NCBI GenBank assembly: GCA_913042895.1
Contig: CAJWMQ010000013.1
Span: 1 to 32,270 of the forward strand
Length of the DNA: 32,270 bases
DNA from: an uncultured Verrucomicrobiales bacterium
GTDB taxonomy: Bacteria; Verrucomicrobiota; Verrucomicrobiia; Limisphaerales; UBA1100
Reading direction: 5' to 3'
Numbering within the stretch: position 1 is the first letter of the stretch; each line of letters begins with the position of its first letter. A model generated the notes under the pieces. The model searched no databases, was not told the DNA's origin, and was given only the letters and a program-made list of their open reading frames with translations. The translations under genes were made by a program, and so were the position numbers. Positions 19,446-28,009 of this stretch are shown here, one piece after another.

Positions 19446-20531
19446 ATGATAGCACGTTCCGCCATTTTTTGGATTCCCACCCTAACGCTCCTTCTCGGCT
19501 GTAAAACGCCAGCACCGATTGAGGGTCCGCCTATGCCGACACTGCCCACCGGCAACTTCACCGCGCCCGCCCATCCTAGTCTGGGAGAAATCGAGCGTCT
19601 GGATCCCGCCTTGGATCAGTTGATCGCACGCAGTGCTTTGATTGAACAGCTTGCCGATGGCTTTGACTGGGCCGAAGGCCCCGTGTGGGTTCAACCCGCT
19701 CAGGGGAAAGGTTTTGTGCTTTTCTCGGACATCCCGCCCAACAAGATTTATAAATGGAGCCAGGCCCATGGCCTGGAGGATTTCCTGCAACCCAGCGGCT
19801 ACACCGGCACCACGCTACGCGCCGGCCAGCCCGGCTCCAACGGACTGCTACTCGATGCTCAAGGGCGACTGGTGCTGTGCCAACACGGCGACCGACGCAT
19901 TGCTCGGCTGGCCTCTTCGTTGAATGCGCCGCAACCGATCTACCAAACTGTAATCGGCACCTACCAAGGCAAACGGTTCAACAGCCCCAATGACGGCTGC
20001 TTTGATCGCCACGGAAATTTGTATTTCACCGATCCTCCATACGGCCTGGAGAAGCGCATGTCCGATCCGACCAAGGAACTGAGTTTCCAAGGCGTGTACC
20101 TCTTCACTCAGGGCGGCGAGCTCAAGCTGTTGACGGATAAGATCGCCTTTCCCAACGGCATTGCATTGTCGCCGGATGAAAAAACCTTGTACGTGGCTGA
20201 GAGTGGGCCGAACACCAAGATTCATGCCTTCAAGGTCCAAGAAGATGGCACCATTGATGAGGGTCGTGTGTTCTTTGATCCCACCCCGCTCAAGGCGGCT
20301 GGCAAGAAAGGCGGCTGTGACGGGTTGAAAATCGATACCCAAGGCAACCTCTTCGCCACCGGCCCCGGCGGCGTGTTGGTGTTGTCGCCCGAGGGCAAAC
20401 ATCTGGGCACACTGTCCACCGGTACGCGCATCGCCAATGTCGGCTGGGGCGATGACGGTCGCACCTTGTACCTGACCGCCGACATGTATCTCTGCCGCAT
20501 TCGCACACTCACCAAAGGCGCCGGTTTTTAA
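19446..20531 (+). CDS. SMP-30/gluconolactonase/LRE family lipoprotein-like protein
   Basis: 361 aa; lipobox-like LTLLLGCK, LADGFDWAEGPVWVQ, GSNGLLLDAQGRLVLCQHGDRRIARL, RFNSPNDGCFDRHGNLYFTDPPYGLEKR, FPNGIALSPDEKTLYVAES. Confidence 0.94.
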   Translation: MIARSAIFWIPTLTLLLGCKTPAPIEGPPMPTLPTGNFTAPAHPSLGEIERLDPALDQLIARSALIEQLADGFDWAEGPVWVQPAQGKGFVLFSDIPPNKIYKWSQAHGLEDFLQPSGYTGTTLRAGQPGSNGLLLDAQGRLVLCQHGDRRIARLASSLNAPQPIYQTVIGTYQGKRFNSPNDGCFDRHGNLYFTDPPYGLEKRMSDPTKELSFQGVYLFTQGGELKLLTDKIAFPNGIALSPDEKTLYVAESGPNTKIHAFKVQEDGTIDEGRVFFDPTPLKAAGKKGGCDGLKIDTQGNLFATGPGGVLVLSPEGKHLGTLSTGTRIANVGWGDDGRTLYLTADMYLCRIRTLTKGAGF

Positions 20532-20533
20532 TC

Positions 20534-22099
20534 ATGAACAAGCTCTGCCTTCTCCTTCTCGGACTGACCCTCCCCACTGTGGCGGCGGATTGGCCTCATT
20601 TTCTTGGTCCTACCGCCGACGGTGTTTCCACGGAAACCGGCCTAATCGATGCCTTCCCCATAGACGGCCCCAAGCCGCTGTTTGCCAAGCGCATCGGCAC
20701 CGGCTACACCGCACCATCCATTCGCGACGGCAAAGCCGTGGTGTTTCATCGGGCAAGCAAATTGTACAAGGTGGAGGAAGGCGATAACTTTGAAACGGTG
20801 GTCAAGTATATGAACGCCGAGCTTGCCGCTCTCAAGGCCAAGGAACGGCTCTCCGTCGAGGACCTGCAGAAATCCCTCAAGGAAACCACACGCCGCGTGC
20901 CGCGCGGCTACATTCCCCTGCCCGAAGCCGTGGCCAAACACCTGGATGTGGAGGTGATCGATTGTCTGGACGCCAAGACGGGTAAACTGATTTGGCGCCA
21001 CGCCTACCCCACCGGATATGAGGATCCATACGGCTACAATAACGGCCCGCGATGCGCGCCATTGATCACCAAAGATCGCATCTACACCTACGGCGCCGAG
21101 GGCGTGCTCTTGTGCCTAGACTTCGCCACCGGTAAACAACTCTGGCGACGCGATACCCACAAGGATTTCACGGTTATCCCCAATTTCTTCGGGGTGGGCA
21201 GCACGCCCGTGCTCGAGGATGGCCTACTGCTCACCATGGTGGGCGGCCAACCCAACAGCGGCATGGTAGCCTTTGATGCCAAGACCGGCAAAACCGTCTG
21301 GACCAGCACCGGCAAGCAGACTTGGGATGGCACAGCCAAAATCGGTTGGCCCGGCGAACCGCAGATGATTTGGCGCGGTCAGGAAAAAATGGCCAGCTAC
21401 GCCTCGCCCGTCCTCGCCACCGTGCACGGCAAACGCGTGGCCTTCTGCCTCATGCGACAAGGCCTCGTGGCGCTCGATCCCAAGACCGGCAAGGAATACT
21501 TCAAGCGCTGGTTCCGCGCGCGCGTCAATGAATCGGTGAACGCCTCTAACCCCGTCGTCATCGGTGATCAGGTCTTCTGCTCCACCGCCTATTCCGGGGA
21601 TGGATCGTTTGTGCTGAAGATCAAAAAGGATCTCAGCGGCTACACCGAAGTCTGGAGTGATTACCAACGCCGCGTTAAGACCGATAACCCGCGCTTGGAT
21701 GAAGTACTGGGTCTGCACTGGATGACCCCCATCGTACACGAAGGCAATCTCTACGCCTTCAGCGGTCGAAACGAACCCGATGCCAGCTTTCGCTGTGTGG
21801 AATTTGCCACTGGAAAACTCCTCTGGAATCAAAATGAGGCCTGGCAAAAATATGGGCCGCCCTCCAACAAATACGGCCGCGGATCATTCATTCAGGCCGA
21901 TGGAAAACTCATCGTGCTCGGCGAAACCGGCAAGCTCGGCCTCTTTGCCCTGAACGCCAAAAAGCCCGAGGAACTCGCCGCCCATCAGGTGCCGCAGTTG
22001 CGTTATCCCTGCTGGGCCGCCCCCGCAATGGCCGACAAACGCGTCTATCTACGCAGCGAAGCCGTCCTCGTGTGCTACGATTTCGCCAAAGAACGATAA
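20534..22099 (+). CDS. PQQ-like beta-propeller repeat protein (exported), paralog of 18189..19400
   Basis: 521 aa; ADWPHFLGPTADGVSTETGL, CLDAKTGKLIWRH, CLDFATGKQLWRRD, AFDAKTGKTVWTS, ALDPKTGKEYFKR. Confidence 0.9.
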   Translation: MNKLCLLLLGLTLPTVAADWPHFLGPTADGVSTETGLIDAFPIDGPKPLFAKRIGTGYTAPSIRDGKAVVFHRASKLYKVEEGDNFETVVKYMNAELAALKAKERLSVEDLQKSLKETTRRVPRGYIPLPEAVAKHLDVEVIDCLDAKTGKLIWRHAYPTGYEDPYGYNNGPRCAPLITKDRIYTYGAEGVLLCLDFATGKQLWRRDTHKDFTVIPNFFGVGSTPVLEDGLLLTMVGGQPNSGMVAFDAKTGKTVWTSTGKQTWDGTAKIGWPGEPQMIWRGQEKMASYASPVLATVHGKRVAFCLMRQGLVALDPKTGKEYFKRWFRARVNESVNASNPVVIGDQVFCSTAYSGDGSFVLKIKKDLSGYTEVWSDYQRRVKTDNPRLDEVLGLHWMTPIVHEGNLYAFSGRNEPDASFRCVEFATGKLLWNQNEAWQKYGPPSNKYGRGSFIQADGKLIVLGETGKLGLFALNAKKPEELAAHQVPQLRYPCWAAPAMADKRVYLRSEAVLVCYDFAKER

Positions 22100-22171
22100 C
22101 CACCCACGCGGCTAGCAACCCAGTTCAGGCTTTCTTTTTCGGGCAAAAACCCGTTCACTCTCGCCTGTCTT

Positions 22172-24004
22172 ATGAGTGAGACGAATGATTCCCTGGCCAA
22201 GGAGAAGGAAACCCTCAAGAGCGTCGAGAACGCCCCTACCTCCGAGAAACTTCTGACCTACACCAAGCTATCCGGCCCCGGCTGGCTTCAAGGCGCAATC
22301 ACGCTCGGCGGCGGCTCTCTTGCGGGCAGCCTGTACCTCGGCGTGATCGGCGGCACCCAATTGCTTTGGCTGCAGCCGATCATGATGATCCTTGGCGTGC
22401 TAATGCTCTCAGTAATCGGCTACGTCACCCTGTCCACCGGCAAGAAACCTTTTCAGGCCATCAACGAACACATCAACCCCGTGCTCGGCTGGGGCTGGTT
22501 GATCGCCGCCATGCTCGCTAACCTCGTCTGGGCCATGCCGCAATTCTCGCTGGGTACCGGGGCTCTTCAGCAAAACCTTGGAATTTTGGTGGATCCAGAG
22601 GGAAGTAAATCCGGCCAATACTTATGTGCGGCAATGCTGTTCATTATTGCGACCGTAGTCGTTTGGATGTACGAGAGCAAAAGCGTAAAGTATTTTGAAA
22701 TCATCCTCAAAGTACTTGTAGGTATTATTGTTCTCAGTTTTTTTGGTGTAGTCATTGCAATGGCTGGTGATTTGAACTGGGGATCAATTGCGAAAGGCTT
22801 TGTTCCAGATTTCGGCCTGCTATCACGCCCTGCTGACGAATTCAATGTAGTCTTAGATAAATTAAAGGATGCTCCTGCTGCAGCCGATCACTGGAAAAGG
22901 GAAATTCTCGGTTCACAACGTGATGTGATGGTCACAGCTGCAGCTACCGCCGTCGGCATCAACATGACATTCCTTCTTCCTTACTCCATGCTCCGCAAGG
23001 GATGGGGACGAGAACACCGCGGATTGGCCACAACCGACCTCAGCATTGGTTTGTTCGTGCCATTCTTGCTAGCAACCACCTGTGTACTGATCGCTTCGGC
23101 CTCACAGTTTCACTCGAAATATGAGCCGGGCCTACTCTCTCAGGACAACATTTCTATGCTCGCGATTAAACAAAAAGGCGCATACCGAAAAGGAATTGAA
23201 CCTCGTGTCGGCACATTCATTGAAAAGGAGGAACTAGATAAAGCAAACGCGGCGCAAAAAAAATTCGATGATGGCATAAAGAAAACAAAGGAAAAGCTAC
23301 AACTCAAACCTGCTGCTTGGAATGCAAAACTCCAAAGCGATCCTGAATTATATCGCCTTGGTCCATGGTACGATCTGATTAACGAAAAAGTTCCAGAGAC
23401 AGAGCGTAAATTGGCAGCGATGCTGATCAAACGCGATGCCGGACAATTTGCAACATCTCTGGAAAAACTCACCGGTAATAAGGCTGTTTCCCAAACCATT
23501 TTCGGTATCGGCGTAGTCGGCATGGCGATTTCCACAATTATTATTCTGATGCTGATCAACGGCTTTTGTATGACTGAAGCACTTGGTGCAGAAATGGGAG
23601 GGCCCATTCACAAGGTCGGCTCCGTCCTACCGGGCATCACCGGCGCACTCGGCTTCCTGTTCCTGTGGGGTAACGCTGATGCCAAGTTCCTGCTCGCCGT
23701 GCCCACCAGTGTGTTTGGCATGGTGCTGCTGCCCATCGCCTATTTCACGTTCTTCTGTATGATCAACAGCAAGGAATTGCTGGGAGATGCCCTGCCCAAG
23801 GGTGGCAAGCGCGTGGCGTTAAACCTCGCCATTGGCCTCGCCCTGCTCGCCTCCACCATCGGCGCCGCGTGGTCTATTTGGAGCAAGGTGAAGTGGACCG
23901 GAGTGTACGCCGTAGGCATCTTCCTACTACTGGCTCTGGGCGGTCATTGTTACCGCAAGTTGAACCAGAAGCTCGATCGGATTGAAACCAAACTGAACGA
24001 GTAA
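22172..24004 (+). CDS. Nramp-like family transporter
   Basis: 610 aa polytopic protein; KLSGPGWLQGAITLGGGSLAGSLYLGVIGGTQLLW aligns with Nramp TM1, and AVGINMTFLLPYSMLRKGWGREHRGL sits at the TM6-like position. Confidence 0.72.
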   Translation: MSETNDSLAKEKETLKSVENAPTSEKLLTYTKLSGPGWLQGAITLGGGSLAGSLYLGVIGGTQLLWLQPIMMILGVLMLSVIGYVTLSTGKKPFQAINEHINPVLGWGWLIAAMLANLVWAMPQFSLGTGALQQNLGILVDPEGSKSGQYLCAAMLFIIATVVVWMYESKSVKYFEIILKVLVGIIVLSFFGVVIAMAGDLNWGSIAKGFVPDFGLLSRPADEFNVVLDKLKDAPAAADHWKREILGSQRDVMVTAAATAVGINMTFLLPYSMLRKGWGREHRGLATTDLSIGLFVPFLLATTCVLIASASQFHSKYEPGLLSQDNISMLAIKQKGAYRKGIEPRVGTFIEKEELDKANAAQKKFDDGIKKTKEKLQLKPAAWNAKLQSDPELYRLGPWYDLINEKVPETERKLAAMLIKRDAGQFATSLEKLTGNKAVSQTIFGIGVVGMAISTIIILMLINGFCMTEALGAEMGGPIHKVGSVLPGITGALGFLFLWGNADAKFLLAVPTSVFGMVLLPIAYFTFFCMINSKELLGDALPKGGKRVALNLAIGLALLASTIGAAWSIWSKVKWTGVYAVGIFLLLALGGHCYRKLNQKLDRIETKLNE

Positions 24005-24021
24005 CGCAGCACCCCCTTTAC

Positions 24022-24049
24022 GGCGGGCCATGTCTGGCCCGCCTTTTTT
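24022..24049 (+). terminator. Intrinsic terminator downstream of the Nramp-like gene
   Basis: Perfect 9-bp stem GGCGGGCCA-TGTC-TGGCCCGCC followed by six T. Confidence 0.9.
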
Positions 24050-25967
24050 ATGCTCCGATCCGGGCCACCCATAGGACCACGCCGATGATTGCGAAACAGA
24101 TCACAAAGCACCCCACGAATCCCCAGAAATCCATCTTGGTCGGCCGCTCGAATTCCCAGTTGGAACTCGGGAACAGTTTTCGGTCATTAAAACGGTCCGG
24201 TCGCGCATAGCTCACGTCGATCTCGCGCGCGTCCCCTTCCGGGTCCGGATCCACCGGTGTTTTCATTTTCACATACAACCGATCCAGCGCCTTCTTACTG
24301 TTGGGCTGCGTCAGTAGACTGGCAATGATCATCACCAAAAACGGCGCGATGATCTTGAATGGAAACTCCAGCGTCTTCAGCGCGGCCTTGCGGTATTGAG
24401 TCAGATCCAGCCCGAGCAGCTTGTCGTAAATCACCATGTCAAACCGGAATGATCCTTGCCCAATCTTGTCGCCTTCCTCTTCTTCGTTTTCCTTCACCCC
24501 GCCAGTCCAGTAAATCGATTGACCGCCCGCTGCTCCTTCCGGACTGTTTACAGTCAGGTAAGCTTCGTGCGTGCGTAACTCCGGAGCCACCGCCGGAATT
24601 GCGCGTGGCAACACGAAGAAACACAGCAGACAAAACACAATCGTGATCCAGCCCGCCTTGGTGGTGGCGCGGCGCCAGTACATACCCAGCCAGAACAAGG
24701 CCGCAAAGGTCATGGGCACAATCCAGGTGAGCTCCAGTTGCTTAAACATGTCGAGCATGGTCACGGACACTACCACGGCACCCAATACGACGATGGCGCC
24801 GGTGACCCGGCCAAGCCGCAGGCATTCCTGCTCAGAGGCATTCGGGTTGCCATAAGGCACATAAATGTTGCGCACCACCAACGCCGAACAAACGAGCATG
24901 TAGCAATCCACACTACTCATCAACGCAGCCAGCAGACAGGCCAGCATCAGGCCCACCAACCCGATACCCAAAGGCCCGAGCAATTCCCGGGTTGCCACAC
25001 CCCAAGCCATGTCCGCATCGCCGATCAGGGCCTGATTATCGCCGTACAGAGTCAGCACAATCAGAGCGGTGATCACCCAGCCGATGGTGCAGAAGCGTTT
25101 GATGAAGTTTCCGGTCACCAGGCCAACACGGGCATCGTGTTCGCTCTTGGCCGAGCCACCACCGGTGACGATGAAGTGAGGCGTTAGCACAATGCCGATC
25201 ATGTTCATGATGACAATGGTGATGATGGCATAAAGCGGAAATTCACTGGCAGCACTGCCTCCCACGATCTCGAAGGTGGAGGCCGGTAACTGCTCGTGCA
25301 TCACGCGGAAACCATCCGTCCAGGAATCGCCCGGAGTGCCGAAGCGTTTAACCACCTCGTTGAGACCGAAGGGAATCAACAGGATTGACAGCAGAATGAT
25401 GCAAATACCTTGGATCAGATCGGTCCAGTACGCCGCAGTAATACCGCCCAGCACGCCGTACATCATCACAATCACCGCCACCAACGGCACGAGCACGTAC
25501 TCCGTTTTGGTGCCCATCAATTCCTCGCCCAACAAGGGCACACCCACTTTGCCGATGGCGGTGAAGAGCATGGCGCCGTAAACGATGTAATAAAAACAGC
25601 CAAAGATCGCGTAGGCGACGCCCATTGGTCTGGATTCGTAGCGTTCGGTAAACCAATCGCCCAAGGTCAGGCAACGCATGCGACGGTACCACACAGCGCT
25701 AATCCAATAGATGGGCGTGACAAAGAGCCAATACATCACGCCCCACATGCCGCTCATGCCGTTGGCAAAGGTACCGCGCGCGGTATTAACCGGATCGGCT
25801 GAGCCCGTGCCCGCTCCGAAAGCGGCGAAGGTTTGGAAGAGCTTGCCGAATTTCCGGCCGCCCATGAAATAATCCTCCTGAGCTTTGACCTGGCGCATGG
25901 CCCAGATACCGATGGCGGCCATTCCGGAAAAGTAGATAAAGAGAACGAGGTAATCAGCGAAATTCAT
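24048..25967 (-). CDS. Sodium:solute symporter family (SSS) protein
   Basis: 639 aa; DYLVLFIYFSGMAAIGIWAMRQVKAQEDYFMGGRKFGKLFQTFAAFGAGTGSADPVNTARGTFANGMSGMWGVMYWLF; multiple TM segments. Confidence 0.9.
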   Translation of the reverse strand: MNFADYLVLFIYFSGMAAIGIWAMRQVKAQEDYFMGGRKFGKLFQTFAAFGAGTGSADPVNTARGTFANGMSGMWGVMYWLFVTPIYWISAVWYRRMRCLTLGDWFTERYESRPMGVAYAIFGCFYYIVYGAMLFTAIGKVGVPLLGEELMGTKTEYVLVPLVAVIVMMYGVLGGITAAYWTDLIQGICIILLSILLIPFGLNEVVKRFGTPGDSWTDGFRVMHEQLPASTFEIVGGSAASEFPLYAIITIVIMNMIGIVLTPHFIVTGGGSAKSEHDARVGLVTGNFIKRFCTIGWVITALIVLTLYGDNQALIGDADMAWGVATRELLGPLGIGLVGLMLACLLAALMSSVDCYMLVCSALVVRNIYVPYGNPNASEQECLRLGRVTGAIVVLGAVVVSVTMLDMFKQLELTWIVPMTFAALFWLGMYWRRATTKAGWITIVFCLLCFFVLPRAIPAVAPELRTHEAYLTVNSPEGAAGGQSIYWTGGVKENEEEEGDKIGQGSFRFDMVIYDKLLGLDLTQYRKAALKTLEFPFKIIAPFLVMIIASLLTQPNSKKALDRLYVKMKTPVDPDPEGDAREIDVSYARPDRFNDRKLFPSSNWEFERPTKMDFWGFVGCFVICFAIIGVVLWVARIGA

Positions 25968-25989
25968 AAGGCGCAGGTGAGTTCGTAAA

Positions 25990-26017
25990 ATGATACCGAT
26001 TCAACGAATTTGCCCAA
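25990..26017 (-). promoter_or_regulatory. Candidate promoter for the SSS symporter gene
   Basis: Minus strand TTGGGC (26017-26012), 16-nt spacer, TATCAT (25995-25990), 22 nt upstream of the ATG at 25967. Confidence 0.4.
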
Positions 26018-26044
26018 TAAAAAACCCGCCCCAAAGGGCGGGTT
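26018..26044 (-). terminator. Intrinsic terminator downstream of rplQ
   Basis: Minus strand AACCCGCCC-TTTG-GGGCGGGTT stem-loop followed by a T run; the plus strand reads ataaaaaacccgccccaaagggcgggtt. Confidence 0.88.
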
Positions 26045-26065
26045 GCAATTCTCTGGATGCGATGG

Positions 26066-26797
26066 TTATTCGGACTTCTTATCCTCGTTCTCAGCCTTGG
26101 ACTCCTCTTCGGTAGCTTCCTCGTCTGTGGCTTCGGCTTCGTCCTCTGCAGCCTCTGCTTCTTCGGTCTCCTCCTCATCAGCGGCCTCTTTAGCGCTGGC
26201 CTCCTCGGTGGATTCGTCGGTCGCTTCCGCAGTCTCTTCGGCTGCTTCTGCCTCGGCAGCCGGCGCTTCGGTGGTTTCCTCTGCTGGTGCAGCCGCCGCT
26301 TCAGCCTTCGGCTGATCCTTTGCGGCGGGATCTTCATCAGCCGCGGCACTGGCGGCATCAGTCACCCATTCCAAGATCGCCATCTCGGCGGCATCACCCT
26401 TACGGCGGCCGAGCTTGATGACGCGGGTGTATCCTCCATTGCGGTTTTCAAAGACGGGGGCAATATCCTCGAACAGAATGCGAACCACGTCCTCGTTCTC
26501 CCGCCAGTAAGCGCGCTGCTCGCGACCGGACACACCATTTTTCTTCGGGAAAAAGGTGCGGGGGTTTTGCTGCAATCGCGCGGCAATGAGCCGGCGGTAT
26601 TGCAAGCCTGCTCCGTCGACCTGGCCTTTTTTGCCAAGCGTCACCATCTTGTCGGCCACCACACGAGCGGCTTTGGCCTTGGCGAGGGTGGTGGTGACGC
26701 GGCGGTGTTTGATCAGGCTGCACACGAGGTTGTTGAGCATGCGGGTGCGATGCTCGGTAGTGCGGCCCAGTTTGGCTTTGCGAATACGGTGGCGCAT
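26066..26797 (-). CDS. rplQ: 50S ribosomal protein L17 with long acidic C-terminal extension
   Basis: MRHRIRKAKLGRTTEHRTRMLNNLVCSLIKHRRVTTTLAKAKAAR, GGYTRVIKLGRRKGDAAEMAILEWV, then about 95 residues rich in A/E/T. Confidence 0.96.
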   Translation of the reverse strand: MRHRIRKAKLGRTTEHRTRMLNNLVCSLIKHRRVTTTLAKAKAARVVADKMVTLGKKGQVDGAGLQYRRLIAARLQQNPRTFFPKKNGVSGREQRAYWRENEDVVRILFEDIAPVFENRNGGYTRVIKLGRRKGDAAEMAILEWVTDAASAAADEDPAAKDQPKAEAAAAPAEETTEAPAAEAEAAEETAEATDESTEEASAKEAADEEETEEAEAAEDEAEATDEEATEEESKAENEDKKSE

Positions 26798-26814
26798 GGT
26801 GCTGGTTCAGGTAA

Positions 26815-27906
26815 TTAGTCTAGCAAGGAAGACCCGGTGCCAAGCGGCTCGCCGTCGTCTTCAAACAAAATGCTCGGAGATCCACCGGAGCTGTTCGGCT
26901 TGCTGATCAGATCAGCGGGATCGAGCACACTTTCGTCGAACGTCATGCCCAGACCCAAGCCCAGCTCGACGAGCTTGTCCTTGATCTCGTTTAGTGACTT
27001 CTTGCCAAAGTTGCGGTACTTGAGCATATCAGCCTCCGACTTGGTGGCAAGTTGGCCAACGGTGGTAATATTGGCGTTGTTGAGGCAGTTGGCCGCGCGC
27101 ACGCTCAACTCGATTTCGTTCACGCTCATGGCTAGCAGACGCTTGAGTTCGGATTGCTCCTCGGTCTGGTTCTCCTTCTCCTCTTCAAACTCAATGGCGT
27201 CCTTGTCGTAATTCACGAACACCTCAAGCTGGTGCATAAGCACCTGACTGGCCTGATTCACGGCGTCATCCGGCGTGATGCGGCCATCGGTCCAAATCTC
27301 CAAAGCCAAGCTGTCGTAATCGGTGCGCTGGCCGACACGGGCGTTGCCGACATCGTAGCGCACGCGGGTCACGGGTGAAAATATGGAGTCGATGGCAATC
27401 ACGCCGATCGGCTGGTTGGTGGTCTTGTTGTCGTCGCCAGTCAGGAATCCACGGCCCACCTGGACGGTGAGTTCCATAAGAAATTTCTTTTTCTTGTCGA
27501 GCGTGCAGATGTGTTGGTCCGGATTCACGAGCTCCACGTTGTGGTTCAATTCGATATCGGCCGCGGTCACGGCACCGGACTTGTTCACGGAAAACAACAA
27601 TACCTGTGGGTCACGAGTCTCGTGAATTTTGAATTTCACCTGCTTAAGGTTGAGGATGATCTCCGCCATATCCTCTACCACGCCTTCGATGGCGGCAAAT
27701 TCATGCTGGGCTCCGTCCACCTTGAGGGACGTGATAGCGGCACCTTCCAGTGAGGATAGCAGCACGCGGCGCATACTGTTACCGATGGTGTGGGCATAGC
27801 CGATTTCAAACGGTTCCGCGACAAACTTGGCGTAGGTCTCGGTTGCCGTTTCCTCTTCCTTCTTCAGCCGATTTGGCCGTTCGAACGCTCCTAAACGTTT
27901 TGGCAT
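26815..27906 (-). CDS. rpoA: DNA-directed RNA polymerase subunit alpha
   Basis: 363 aa; YAKFVAEPFEIGYAHTIGNSMRRVLLSSLEGAAITSLKVDGAQHEFAAIEGVVEDMAEIILNLK; alpha-CTD ELSVRAANCLNNANITTVGQLATKSEADMLKYRNFGKKSLNEIKDKL. Confidence 0.98.
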   Translation of the reverse strand: MPKRLGAFERPNRLKKEEETATETYAKFVAEPFEIGYAHTIGNSMRRVLLSSLEGAAITSLKVDGAQHEFAAIEGVVEDMAEIILNLKQVKFKIHETRDPQVLLFSVNKSGAVTAADIELNHNVELVNPDQHICTLDKKKKFLMELTVQVGRGFLTGDDNKTTNQPIGVIAIDSIFSPVTRVRYDVGNARVGQRTDYDSLALEIWTDGRITPDDAVNQASQVLMHQLEVFVNYDKDAIEFEEEKENQTEEQSELKRLLAMSVNEIELSVRAANCLNNANITTVGQLATKSEADMLKYRNFGKKSLNEIKDKLVELGLGLGMTFDESVLDPADLISKPNSSGGSPSILFEDDGEPLGTGSSLLD

Positions 27907-28009
27907 TTTTTCTTACTTTGGTTGCAATTTTAATCTAACCGCAAACTTCATTCCCGCATATTTGCGGTCCGTATAATTGCTGATTCCTCCGCCCACCCGG
28001 GCACAGGGA

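Noticed and set aside
26057-26340. Repetitive gcc/tcc-rich DNA that could suggest a tandem repeat
   Set aside because: Explained by codons for the Ala/Glu-rich L17 tail; no exact tandem unit seen.
26010-26818. Ser/Ala-rich and Phe/Leu/Gly-rich plus-strand ORFs (101 and 253 aa)
   Set aside because: They are antisense readings of the low-complexity acidic tail of L17, not independent genes.
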